Part shown: one piece after another, positions 12,001 through 23,406 of the stretch
Layout of the letters: every line of letters begins with the position of its first letter
How positions within the stretch are numbered: the stretch's first letter is position 1
NCBI GenBank assembly: GCA_022059125.1
Contig: JAEUWY010000013.1
Coordinates: 930,001-994,000, forward strand
Source of the DNA: Corynespora cassiicola
Lineage: Eukaryota; Ascomycota; Dothideomycetes; Pleosporales; Corynesporascaceae
Direction of reading: 5' to 3'
DNA: 64,000 nucleotides
Notes under the pieces: generated by a model
What the model was told of the DNA's origin: nothing
The model's database searches: none
The model's input: only the letters and a program-made list of their open reading frames with translations
Translations under genes and position numbers: made by a program

Positions 12001-13886
12001 AAGGCAGCACTCGCAGAATATCAATACCAGCACGACCCAAACTCTCGTCATCACCCAGTGATCTGCGCTCCGGTCTGGATTCTCCTTTATCGGAGGCTGA
12101 CACACGCCGTAGTTCCCTTCAGGTCCCAAGAAGCTCACCCGGCAACCAGTCCCCGATAGGATCCTTTGGTGCTGGTGATCATGTGCATCCACTGCATCAT
12201 AGGAACAGCGCTTTGAGTCTGCTTAATAAAGGAGAGAACAAGGCTCTGGCCGAGATAGGCACAACTTCTGCCAATGTCCTTGGAAAAGTTGACGGAGCCA
12301 CCGCTCGCGATGCCTCTCGCTCTCGGCAACCTACCTCCCCTTTGGCCCTTGAGCACCGTCAGAAAAGTCCCTCTCGGATACGATTTCGAGACGCGCATAA
12401 TTATACCGGAAATGACCCTGCGGTATTGAAGCTTTTGGATTCTATGCTCCTAGAGAGATTCCCATCTGGAGAGATGGAGTTTGGTCCACGAATCCAACCG
12501 AACATGAGGAAACAACCCATTAGGCACAAGGACACGCACCAGTCATCGACGGGGACCCCATGGAGACCAGAAGGTACCTTGGTAGCTACTCTTGGGGAAC
12601 ACACGGCTGCAGTGAACAGGATTCTAGTAGCGCCAGACCAAGCGTTTTTCATCACCGGTTCCAACGACGGCACCGTGAAGGTCTGGGATACATCACGCCT
12701 TGAACGTAACGTCAGTCGCCGATCACGGCAGACGTACCGACTTGGAGATAATGCCAAGGTCACAAGCCTCGTCTTCGTGGAACAGACGTACTGTTTCGTG
12801 GCCACAGGGAGTGATGGAAGTGTCCACGTCGTACGAGTGGAGTACCACCAGGGTCAAGATGGCAGCGGCAAATTCGGAAGGCTGAGGTTGCTCCGCGAAT
12901 ATCAACTCCCCGAGGGTGATCAAGCAGTCTGGTCTGAGCATTACAACGAGGAAACCAAGTCGGTCCTTTTATTGGCCACAAACACCTCCAAGGTCATCGC
13001 AATTGACCTCAGAACTATGATAGAGCTGTTCACACTGAAAAATCCGATCAATCATGGATCTCCGACCTGCTTTTGCGTCGACAGAAAAGCGCATTGGCTA
13101 CTATTAGGGACGACTCATGGTGTATTGGACTTGTGGGATCTCAGGTTCAAGCTTCGACTGAAAGCGTGGGTGTTCCACAATGCCTCTCCCATTCACAGGC
13201 TCTTTTTACCCAAAGCGAGGAGTCCGAGGTTGTACATTACAGGAGGCACTGGGCAAGGGGAAGTCACGGTCTGGGACTTCACCCGACTAATCTGCAAAGA
13301 AGTTTACCGGACCGGGGCAGGCAAAGACATAGGTTCGAAGAGCACAACTCTCATTGATCTCGACGACGAGAAGCCGGGTGGCATGCTGGGCCGGTTTGCT
13401 ACTTCACTTGAGCCTACGGCGAACTCCACCACGGAGCGCGGTGTGCGGGCCATCTCGGTAGTCACACAAGCCATGGACGAAAAAGGCGATTCAAAACACA
13501 CATTTTTGCTCACTGCTGGGCCGGATTGGAAAATCAGGTACTGGGACACAAGTCGCCCAGAACTTTCTTTGATCGTAAGCGGTCTGGAGGCCGATGAGGC
13601 AAAACCTCAGTACAGCATGACCCAGCCTAGCCCTGATACCATTCTCGTCACCGAACGCTTGATGCAACCCCAAAGTCAAGTTCCGGGTAGCAGGGACGTT
13701 CGAAGCTCAAGTACCTCGAGCAAGCGAACTCCGCAGAAGTCGTCCAGGACTGGTCTAATCTCATTGCAGCAGCAGCACCTGCTTAAAAGCCACCTGGATA
13801 CGGTCTTGGATGTAGCGCTGGTAGAGCAGCCTTATGGCATGGTTGTTTCTGCGGATCGATCAGGTGTTATCTATATGTTCATGTAA
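9091..13886 (+). CDS. VPS15: VPS15 protein kinase, PI3-kinase regulatory subunit
   Basis: Three exons, 9091-9304, 9356-9476 and 9539-13886, encode 1560 aa. The protein starts MGQGFS, a good N-myristoylation signal. The kinase domain has a catalytic loop HGDIKSEN (143-150) and a DFS triad in place of DFG (163-165), followed by the family-typical LPEDNPADFSFYFD and APERF. HEAT repeats fill roughly residues 410-760. A low-complexity linker leads to a C-terminal WD40 propeller from about 1125, with GSNDGTVKVWD and GTTHGVLDLWD blades. Vps15 anchors and activates the Vps34 PI3-kinase on endosomes and at autophagosome formation sites. Both introns were placed by frame: they restore the conserved QLADVPNALAYHRIL and RPFLEEIEKKWLSFQLL segments. 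Confidence 0.95.
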
Positions 13887-15682
13887 AGAGACATGCGATA
13901 GAGTGGTTCAATTGTGCAATGCGTGCAAAGTACTGCTGTTTTTCTAGTGACGTCCGGGTTAACATGCTGGGGCACCTGCTGCTGCCTCGCTGTGAAGCTA
14001 TTGGGCTCCTCATAGATACTTCAAGTCCCTAGAGTTTGACGCATGTGTTTAATCTCGGGGATTTTCCAATTATACATCTATTCAACGTACTAGATACTCT
14101 TTTAGTGGCATTTCTTACTCAGGTACGCTCCATTAGATAGTATATACATCAGTGTTGGTGAACCTCCAACAAAACCCCGTTTCTACGTCCTCGTTGTGCC
14201 ATATAGCGAAGTACTAGTGTTAAGCCTGCTCAGACCCAGTTTCCTGAGATTTTTCTAACATCTTCTAGATACACCATTTCTATGCTGTGAATCTTGTATT
14301 GCTCTCAAGCGGTTGAAACTAAGGTGTTAAATATGGCTGCAACATTTTTATCATGCTGGAATACATCCCGATTGACACGATACATGATTCCCCGACTATC
14401 AATTATTCAATATACAAAGGTATATCAGCCCATTTAGGACCAGGTTGAGATGTCGACTGTGGTAGTGTTGGTTAAGTAGAAGCAGAACTAGCGGGCTGTA
14501 GCAATGGTGTCTCATACAAACTGCTACTCTGTGCGAGAAGAGCATCGGTTACGGACATCTTATTTGTTAGCAGATACTAGAAGGGGCGAAAGTAAGAACT
14601 AGGTGTAATGTGAAGCCAGCTATAATGTATTAGAAAATAGTGCTGTATTTCTGTTGCGATATAATGACGTCTAACAAAGTGCGGATGTGATGCTTTTGCA
14701 TCCGCAAGACCCTAGCGCACACAATTATACTTGCTTTAGTGTTGCTGTGCCGCTTATTTATCTCTTCCCAAATGCTTCATTAAACTGACAGGACAGCTAG
14801 TCGGAGAAGCCTCTACCAGAAAGAATACCATCTAAAATTATCTCCTTATCCTTAATCGTTTGATTTATCTTCGGGTTCTGGTGTTTTCCTTAAGCATACG
14901 CTATGAGGAATCTCTTGAGGTATGTTAGCGGCTTCACATAAGCAGCGGCTGCTATCCTTGGCGCACAATTTCTTCCGACAAACACTAGCGGATATATCCC
15001 GGTATGTGCTGAGATTGTGTGTTGGTTCTTTGTTCTCTTAGTATTCGAAGCACTTAGTCGCCGAGACAAAAATCCATTCAAAGATGCATGCGTGTGACAG
15101 GCCAGGTCCCTTATAGCACTGCAGTGGTTAGTGGCATTATGTATAGCAGTGACTATACTGGCGTCATCAGTTCAATACATCCATTGGATATTACAAATTG
15201 GAGAAAAGGAGGATGCGGCCCAGCAGTATCACTCCCGTTTCGTGTTCGATTTAGATGGCAACTGCTTCAGTGGGGCGCTACTATACACTCCTCCAGTCGC
15301 GGAGTGTTGTATTAAAGCAGCCTGTCTTTAAGGAATGGCACAACGAGCAATTATACCATGAGTTCATTACATCCCCGTCACTTTATCAATGGAGGAGCTC
15401 CCGGAGATGATGAGACACATGACAAGGACGGAGAAGGGTCAGATGAGAGCAAAGGAGATCGCAGAAGCAGGAGAGATTGGCAAAGAAGAGTGCTTTTCGA
15501 TTCAATCGAGATGGTTTTTTATTTTCTAGAGTACAAGATCTCCTTTTGGCGAGTTCCTTCTTGAATGATGCCTCCCCTTTAACATGTGCTTTGGTTTATA
15601 CATATGGTACGGATGGTACACGCGGTGGCCGGTTTGTCCTGCCTGCCTGCCTGTCTGTATTCGCGCTCGATGATGTAGGAGG
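13887..15682. other. AT-rich intergenic region
   Basis: This 1.8 kb is visibly more AT-rich than its neighbours and holds no intact gene. The only coding-like signal is the interrupted frame at 14903-15331, listed separately. Confidence 0.6.
14903..15331 (+). pseudogene. possible decayed small membrane-protein ORF
   Basis: A single frame of 143 codons is broken by two stops, TAA at 14939-14941 and TGA at 15095-15097. Between and after the stops the reading looks protein-like: hydrophobic stretches VCWFFVLLVFEAL and WLVALCIAVTILASSV are followed by charged and Cys-containing sequence. Either stop could arise from one C-to-T change (CAA or CGA). I do not recognise a family. It could be chance; a GTATGT donor at 14920 and a pyrimidine-rich acceptor near 15042 also allow a spliced model, but I could not find matching exons. 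Confidence 0.35.
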
Positions 15683-16069
15683 CTATTCGCTCTCCTCGGA
15701 CTGGTTCTGCCACCTTGCCTTGCTCACTTCCACAGTCACTGATGGGTATTCGTCTGTGCTTTCCTTCTTGACACCGAGGACCTGACCGATCAATCCACCT
15801 GGTTTGGGCACGGGGCATGGCCTCCGAGGCATGGCCGTTGCATCTTCGACCGAGACTTCGCTATTTTCGCTGTCGCTCGGGACCCTTCTCCTTCTCCTCC
15901 GCCTTCGATCGCCAGAAAAGGCTTCGGGGTCGGAAGAGTCAGCCAGCGTGCGTGGGTCCACGGGACAGGGCAGGAGATGCGGTGTAGCGACGACGAGGAA
16001 GGATATCATGAGGGTGGTGGTAAACAGCGATGTTGTCATGCGCGACCGCGGGTGGAGGTGCGGCGGCAT
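15683..16069 (-). CDS. small hypothetical protein with N-terminal hydrophobic segment
   Basis: A 128-aa frame with an ATG at 16069; the second Met at 16039, just before a hydrophobic segment (TTSLFTTTLMISFLVVATP), may be the true start. A run of eight Arg follows, then Ser/Glu-rich sequence and a CPVPKPGGLIGQVLG motif that looks conserved rather than random. The hydrophobic stretch could be a signal anchor. Function is unknown to me. It is divergent from the PP4 gene with about 0.6 kb between starts. Confidence 0.55.
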   Translation of the reverse strand: MPPHLHPRSRMTTSLFTTTLMISFLVVATPHLLPCPVDPRTLADSSDPEAFSGDRRRRRRRRVPSDSENSEVSVEDATAMPRRPCPVPKPGGLIGQVLGVKKESTDEYPSVTVEVSKARWQNQSEESE

Positions 16070-16670
16070 GGTGAGGACAATGGTAGCGGTGGTGGTAAGG
16101 GCGAGTCGGCTAGTCGAAGAGATGCTGCGGCATCACTGGCGTCTGGCGGTGGTCAATGGCGGGGGAGAAGCTAGGACGGGAATCAATTGGCCGTACCAGC
16201 CCAATTACGATGGCTCAGGCGAGCGTGGGCGTCCGGGGACCGTGGGCGCGGGGGTGGAATGGCCGCGACAGAGGTTTTGGTGGAGTGAAGGGAGAGCTAA
16301 TGGCGCCAAGGCGCCATCTGCTGATCCCTGCAGCTGTCGGAACAGGGCTGGGTGAACTTCACCACCACCTCCACCACCGCCCGCATATTCCATCTATTAG
16401 GCTGCGCGCGCCCTTCCCCGCTGCCGCTCCAGCACACCGCACTCTGCACACATTGGCTTAGCAGACTATAAACCACGACGAAAAATTCATAGATTCCACC
16501 CGGCATCCCGCCCCTCAACGCGTAGCGCCACGGTCCAGCGCGCCTCTGCATAGCTTTTGCACACCGGAGCCCGACAAACGCACTATTGCCTCCCCTCGAG
16601 CCTCCCGGGCGATTTAGAACTAGCTTCCTCGGCCCGCGCGGGCATCGCGAGCCCCTCCACATCCGCGAAC
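16070..16670. promoter_or_regulatory. shared upstream region of the 128-aa hypothetical and PP4 genes
   Basis: No gene seen in 600 bp between divergent starts. It is GC-rich; short frames here are antisense or compositional. Confidence 0.4.
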
Positions 16671-18221
16671 ATGAGCGTCGGCGGCAGCGACCTCGACAAG
16701 GCCATTGCACAGCTGCGTGCGTGCCGGCCCATCCCCGAGAACCAAGTTCGAGAGCTATGCTACAAGGCGCGCGAGCTGCTGATAGAGGAGGGTAACGTGG
16801 TAGGCGTCGATGCGCCTGTGACGGTATGACGTCCAGTCCCAACTTGTGCATGCCTGCCATCTGATCGCACGTGTACCTGCAGATATGCGGTGATATTCAC
16901 GGCCAGTTCCACGATCTGATGGAGCTTTTCCGCGTGGGTGGCGATGTCCCCGACACAAACTATCTATTCATGGGTACGACGAGACCCTTCACCCCACCGT
17001 CCCAACCAGCACCATGCTGATCATGTGCGTACCCAGGTGATTTTGTTGACCGCGGCTTCTACTCCCTCGAGTCCTTTCTTCTTCTGCTGTGCCTCAAGGT
17101 GCGGTACCCGGACCGCATCACCCTAATTCGCGGGAACCATGAATCGCGTCAGATCACCACCGTTTACGGCTTCTACGACGAATGCCTGCGGAAATATGGC
17201 AGCGCCAATGTGTGGAGGTATGCTTGTTCGCACGCTTTGGCTTGTTTCACGGAGCCCATACTCAACCCCTGCCAGATACTGCTGCGAGGTCTTTGACTAC
17301 CTCGCCCTTGGGGCTCTCGTCATGGGCGCCGCCACCTCGCTCTCGCCCACAGATGGCCCGCTGGCCGACAACACCAACATCGACAACCTGCCCGATTCAG
17401 ATGCCGAGATCGAGATTGAAACATTGAACGCAAATGGCGAGATCATGTATCGCTACGCCCGAAGCTCGGACTCGCAATCCAGTGCTGCCTCGCAGGCAAA
17501 TTCCAATCCCACTTCCTCATCGCCCATAGCCCCCACACCTTCGCGCGCGGGCGCTGCGGGAACCGGTGCTACCTCTTCCGCAAACGGATCAGCCAGAAAC
17601 GATACTGGTGCCATTCTGTGTGTGCACGGAGGTCTTTCGCCCTTGATCGACACAATCGATAAGATAAGACTGCTAGATCGGAAGCAGGAAGTTCCACACG
17701 AAGGTGCAATGTGCGATCTGCTCTGGTCAGATCCCGATGAGATTGATGGATGGGGTCTGTCGCCACGTGGTGCCGGCTTCCTCTTCGGTGCCGATATTGT
17801 CAGGCACTTCAATCGCGTAAACGACCTGAGCTTGATCGCTCGCGCACATCAGTTGGTTATGGAAGGCTTCAAGGAAATGTTCGACTCAACCATTGTTACC
17901 GTCTGGTCCGCGCCCAATTATTGCTACCGCTGCGGTAACGTTGCTGCTATTCTCGAGCTCGGCGAAGATGGTTCCAATGCAGGCTTTGTGCGCAGAAGCA
18001 ACGGTGAACGAGGCGGGGGCGGGGGCGGTTGGGTCCTCGGTTCAAACGTCGGCCCTAACGGCAATGGAAGAAGTGAAAACAGGAGATTAAGTTCTGCGCT
18101 TGGCGACAGCATGCAGCAGAATCGAGACGGTCCAGGCAGGCGATACAGGGTATTCGAGGCTGCGCCTCAGGATAGCAGAGGCATGCCTGCGAAGAAGCCT
18201 GTCGCAGATTACTTCCTCTAG
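16671..18221 (+). CDS. PP4-type protein phosphatase catalytic subunit with insertions
   Basis: Four exons, 16671-16823, 16883-16973, 17037-17217 and 17276-18221, encode 456 aa, about 150 more than usual for PP4. All metallophosphatase motifs are present: GDIHGQ, GDFVDRG, RGNHE, and the late [12 protein letters not shown]. Wording such as [17 protein letters not shown] and the C-terminal PVADYFL (the methylated tail) match PP4 (Pph3) better than PP2A or Sit4. Two insertions stand out: a Ser/Ala-rich acidic block of about 90 residues (about 160-252) before GAILCVHGG, and a Gly/Asn/Arg-rich block of about 60 residues (about 371-431) before the FEAAPQ segment. PP4 acts in DNA-damage checkpoint recovery and TOR-linked signalling. 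Both insertions are in frame and lack splice sites that would remove them cleanly. Confidence 0.88.
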
Positions 18222-18639
18222 AATCAGGCACTCTGCTTCGCAATCCAGCAACGATTGCCCACTCAAAGTTACGGTTTAGGTGTTGAATGGGCTCGGAAGA
18301 GAGCTGTGTTATAGAATTGCAGGATACCCGGAACATTCTTTGGTATGCTCGAGCCGAACTCGGACGATCCACTACATGCGGAATATGACCTCCGCCTAGC
18401 ATAAGGGAGATTTGTGTTTTTTTTTATCACCATTCGGCCGCTTTTCAAAGGTTGTCTACGCTCTCCTAGTTCTTGCTTTTGATTTTTCCTAGGCTATTTT
18501 GGGCGGCCTAGAATGTCCCGGAATGCACTACGTCATGACAAGCTCGATCCAAGCCCATCATTACTGCTCGTTAGAAATGCAATCTCCATGTTATTATCGG
18601 GACATTACCTACCTAGGTACCTACTAGAAAGAATCAGCC
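18222..18639. other. short intergenic region
   Basis: No gene seen. A T-run sits at about 18417-18425, and a CCTAGGTACCTA-like near-palindrome at about 18608-18624 lies just upstream of the next start codon. Confidence 0.5.
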
Positions 18640-19190
18640 ATGTGTACACACGATACCGAATCAGAAGCCACCAGAATGAGCTACCGTATCGGCCGCGGCG
18701 AGCAAGGCGTACTGACCTTCGAGCCTTACAAGTCAGCCATCCTCCCGTTGTGGCGATTCAGAACGCCGGCCATCGCTCGGCAAAGCTCAACCCAGATATA
18801 CGAAAAGTTCAAAGAGTACGACGCACAAGATGATTTTGTTGGCATGGACATGTGCCGGAAGTTTCTACAAATGGTAAGGCCAGCAAAAAACCAAAAAAAA
18901 AAAAATCTCTCTCGGGATGTGGCTGTAATGCATGCTCAGCAGCGACGCAGGGAATGACGAGAGCAAAGCGGTACGCAAACCACGCGGGTGGAAGGAAATA
19001 CGAAAAGGAGTCTGGGAAAGAGCTGGCAAAGAGCAGTGTGCACAAGGACGCAAAAACCAAGTCGGAAGCGTCGCTGATCTTTCGTGGGGTATGGGAGAAG
19101 GCCAAATCCGATGCGAATTATTTGGAAAAGAAGGCCATTTTCCTAGCGAAGCAAAAGAAATGGGACAGACTGAAGGGGGGGAGGAAATAA
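18640..19190 (+). CDS. DUF4385-like small protein
   Basis: Two exons, 18640-18873 and 18951-19190, encode 157 aa. The splice rebuilds the conserved core: YRIGRGEQGVL, then LPLWRFRTPAIA, DDFVGMDMCRKFLQMG and MTRAKRYANHAGGRKY. These resemble the DUF4385 family as I remember it, which is best known from bacteria and phages; the length fits that family. The tail is Lys-rich (KKWDRLKGGRK). An alternative start at 18676, directly before YRIGRG, would give 145 aa. Biochemical function is unknown. The intron contains a 12-nt A-run. Confidence 0.7.
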
Positions 19191-22100
19191 AACAAGTACA
19201 AGTTTATGCGTGTTGGATTGTACTTGGGGGTAATTGGGGCGATTGTATAAAGCAAGGTTTGAATAAAAGGAAGAATGGGAGAGATAAATGCATCTTGGGT
19301 CCAAACTCTGTGCCTTTGGATGCCGAAAAAGATACTTTTGTCTGGTTCTATAGGCGCCAATCGATCTGGTAACAGACGTCAACACACATGATGCAGATCC
19401 CTATATAACTGATTCCTGGGGAAAAGGCTCCATGAGGGGGAGGGGGAGGGGGGGCATTTCCCGCTGCAACGGTAACTGCCAACACCTCAAAGGCCCAACA
19501 CAAGAACTGGCAGTGAAAAAAAGGGCAGTTTTCTAAAGTCTTTGTTCTTGGCGAGGAGGTCTGTAGTAGACGCACGCCCAGAATTATCGAGAATATGAAA
19601 ATGTTGGTACAGTCGGTCAAGAATCCAACAAGTGATATTGTTAGCAGATTCGATTCATCCATCGGGCCGCCATTCCGATGCGTAGTCACCAAAATTGGCG
19701 GGAGCCCATTAGACAACAAATGCAATCCAAAGTTGCATCTAGCGTCTGCTGACCCCAAGTTGTTAGTTGCCACACAAATATATGTGTTGGGGGGGTTTTT
19801 TTTTTTTGCATTTAAAGTTACAATGTATCCATTCTGGAAAATCCCAATAGAATCATCGGGGAGGTAGACTAAACATCATGTCTCCTTTGAAGAGCTCGAT
19901 GATGAATGGCAGGGGGCCCTATGTGTCATGCGTTAGTCATGGACCTGGTCGGCTATCGAGTACGTCGACAAAGGGAAAAATTGGGTCCTTGGACTTGATG
20001 TTGTAATCTCTCCGCGGCACAGTAGAGCTTGGAGATGGAGGGATGGTAAAGCAACGTGGGAAGGAACATGCGCGATAGCGGCACAGCACGGCGAAGCTGC
20101 ATGTCTCCGGATCTACAAGTGGGAACGCGACGTGCATGGTCGAATCACATCATGGCGCAAGCCGTCACTTCGAGGAGCCCCGATTCCAGACACTGACATC
20201 ACAGGTGGAAGCTTATTTGAGCAATCATGTCGTGTAAGAATGCGCGGGCTCCCTGGTACGCGTGCAGGCCTTCCCACAGCAAGACGACGTATTGCACCTA
20301 CGATCCTTCATCCTGCAGGTAAGACTTCCGACCCCTCGCATCGAAATCCGAGAGAGGAAGACTTTCCCAATGGCAGAAATCGACTTGGAGAGTCCAGCTT
20401 CATCGCTCTTACTCATCCGCCACATCTGGAACGGCGCACCATGTATGGTGGATAAAAGGGGAATGTCTTCGATAGCATGTGCATTAGCCCCCGCGAGCCG
20501 ACCCGTTGGCATGGATTCACCATGAGCCGACTGCTCCTCTCCCCGCTTACGTTGGGTCAAGTTTTGTCGCGTGGGTGCTATGATTGGGATGCTGGCCATG
20601 GCGGGGACGTACTGCTTACGTACCTATCGGAACGGCCTGCATTGTTATCGCACGATAGAGTATGACGGAAGTGAGGATAGCGTTTAGCGTAGGATGCTCA
20701 TGCTAGAATCACTGATTTATAAGGTGGCATTTGGTATCGGTCGGTCTTTGATGCGCCTCTCACCACTCCGACCTCATGGGGGGGGGGGGGTATGGATATT
20801 GTTTGGCAGTCGCTGATGCCGGCTCCATGGCAGACTAGTTGGACGTGTGACGGTGGAAATTCACAATTGCATCATCCTCGTATCTTCCCGACGGCGTGAT
20901 GTGTAAATAAGGTTGTGGTAGCTAGTGCTGTGCGCAGAAATGAAGGATGTTCTTATTTGAAGACAAGAAGCAAAAAGGGAGGCACATACAATATAAGCTT
21001 TCGATATCATGAGACGGATAGAATAAACCTTGCCGAGGATACTTGGTCGATGTAGGGAAGAGTTTAATCATGTGTATATTGCAAAAAGCCGACAGGGTGG
21101 GAACACTGCCGGTAGCGTCTTCAGGCTGGGTGCCTGACAAAGTTACGAGCAGCACGGGGCCATGGATCCGCGCCGTCGAATCACCCAGCTGCACGTAGTT
21201 CAGCTCAGTAATAGTCCGAAGAGAGATAAACGTGCGGCAATTGCTCCCCGAACGCCGGCGAAACGTCCTTCCATGTCACAGTCCCCCGGTAACAAAAGGA
21301 ATTACTCCAAAAAAAAATCAGACGAAAGCAGCACTTTGTGCATAAGAATGCGTCATGCTATGCGCTCAAGTCCGCCCAAAGACGCAATCTGTTCACCTGC
21401 AGGCTGGGATCCGATTTCCCTCCCGTCATTCGATACATGGCACAGCACAAGCAATTCAGCTGCTGCAGGCACACACAGGCAGGCCTCGGGAGAGGCGGCC
21501 ACGTTCACGCCTATCGACCAGCACCTGTAAGCCACTCCCACACCGATGATCTAGGATCCGGGGTGCAATGGAATGGTGGTCTGCGGCTCCGGGCCATAAA
21601 AAAAACCAGGGACATGTTGGGGAAGCGGCGTCCTTGGGCTGACAGGCAAAACTCGGCTCGCCGTGTCTGCTGTAGGCTTGTCTGATGGCATGCCGGCGTT
21701 TCGACGACGATATCTGGGCACATTTCGTCCCGGGCTCCAGAGTCAAGAGCAGGCTTGGCCGTTTAGCTCCATGCCCACTCGTTTGCTTCTGTCTGGCTGG
21801 GGGCGAGATCCCTGGCGCGGATGGGGAGGCGAAAGCCACTTATGCAGCAGCCGTTGTTCCCCTCTGCGCCGGCGACAGGCGGATGCACGAGAGCCGTGGT
21901 CTCAAACCGAAGCGGCATGCAAACCCCCTCTCCCACGACGCGTCGCAGAACACGATTGCTTGACAAGCGTCGTCGGCTCAGGGTAGACGGTCAAAGAGCG
22001 GCATCGCAGAGCCTGGCATCGTGTAGCAGGCTCGAGCTCGCGAGGTCCAAGTCGTCGGCTCGGCTGATCAAACCACGCAGATTAGGTTGGGCGCGCACGG

Positions 22101-23406
22101 ATGGGGAACGGGCACGCGCCAGAAACGCTTCCCAGGTGTCGCGCGCAACTTCAGCCGGTTCAACAAAAAAACGAATTTCTGCAATTGGTTGGGTGGCGCG
22201 AAAAATAAACCATGTCCTTTTGCCAGAGGACAGACGTACCCGGCTATAGGGATGGGGCCACCAAGGCGGCCGCCGAAACGGCCCTGCTCGACAGGGGGGG
22301 CGTTAATCTATGCCCGGAGTCCGATGGAAAGGCTTGGAGGGCGGGGGGGGAGGCAGCGACAGAGGCAATCTACTGCGCGAGACCTTTCGCGGCGAGAAAG
22401 TGGTGGGACGTCTTTTCCTAAAATAGGCTAAAGTAAGGCGGAGGAAAGCATGCGTGTTTTGGAACTCCAGAAAAGTGGTCGGAGGGCTCAGAGGTGCCAT
22501 CAGCGGGCCGCAGTGGGCAGAGAGCTAGTAGGTACGCGATGAGTGAGGAACAGTGGAGAGGGTGGAGAGGGTGGAGACTGTGTCGGCAACATGGAGGCGG
22601 GTGGATATGGAGATCGAAGGGACGAGTGCCAGAAGCAGAACGTGGGCTGATCCAATGCTTGGAGAAGCACCTGGTGAACGGGATGCGGAAGGAGGGAATG
22701 CAGCTTAATAAGCCTGCTATTCCTTGTCCGCATCAAGATCTGCACCGCTCGCCCCCATGGAGCAGAAGCAAGGAGCGAATTCCATGGTGGCGGAACAGTA
22801 GTCGTGGACCATCGCAAGCTGTGCAGAGGGAGTAGTGAAAAAAGGGGGTCGGCGACGAGGAAACGAGGTCAGGCGTAGAGTAGAGTTCAATTATATCCAT
22901 AGAAGTTAAAGCGTGTTCCGAAGCTGCAAAGGGTAAAAGACGTGAAGAGAAGGCAGGAAAGGAAGATGAGGGTTTGGAAGGAAAAAAAAAAAAGACTAGA
23001 TTGGAATAATTTTCGAATCCAAGGCCACGCCACGTCGTACCCACCATGGCGTCCATGAATTGCCGGACAAGGAAATACAATTTACCAGATGCCATGACAT
23101 GAGAAACAAGTCTAGATGGGGCGGACCGGGAGCAGCGCCGCCATGACAAGGAAAGGGGAGCCAGATCATCGGCGCGCCCTCAGCATACCCGAAATCAACA
23201 CCGAGCCCCAGAAAGCGAACCCAAAAGAAGTCGGAGAAGGGAAGGACGGTCGACGGCGGACGACGAAGAAGAGTTAAACTGACAGTACGTGCTAAAGGTA
23301 TCGAATGTTTGCGCGGCGGCACCGAACAACGATAGGTATCTTTCTCCTCCCACCCACGCGCGCAACACGGACAGGAACGACAACGACTCGGCCAACGGCT
23401 CCACTC
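19191..23406. other. large gene-poor region between the DUF4385 and RAS genes
   Basis: In 4.2 kb I recognise no gene. It has G-runs (about 19434-19458 and 20778-20789), a T-run near 19795-19807, and many open frames of 60-140 codons on both strands that overlap each other and have no domain features. The last few hundred bases are likely the RAS 3' UTR. A small unannotated gene or non-coding RNA cannot be excluded. Confidence 0.5.

Noticed and set aside
20132..20455. Cys-containing small frame with a possible GTAAGA intron at about 20330
   Set aside because: A spliced 56-aa reading from 20227 is possible but has no conserved pattern, signal peptide or promoter support.
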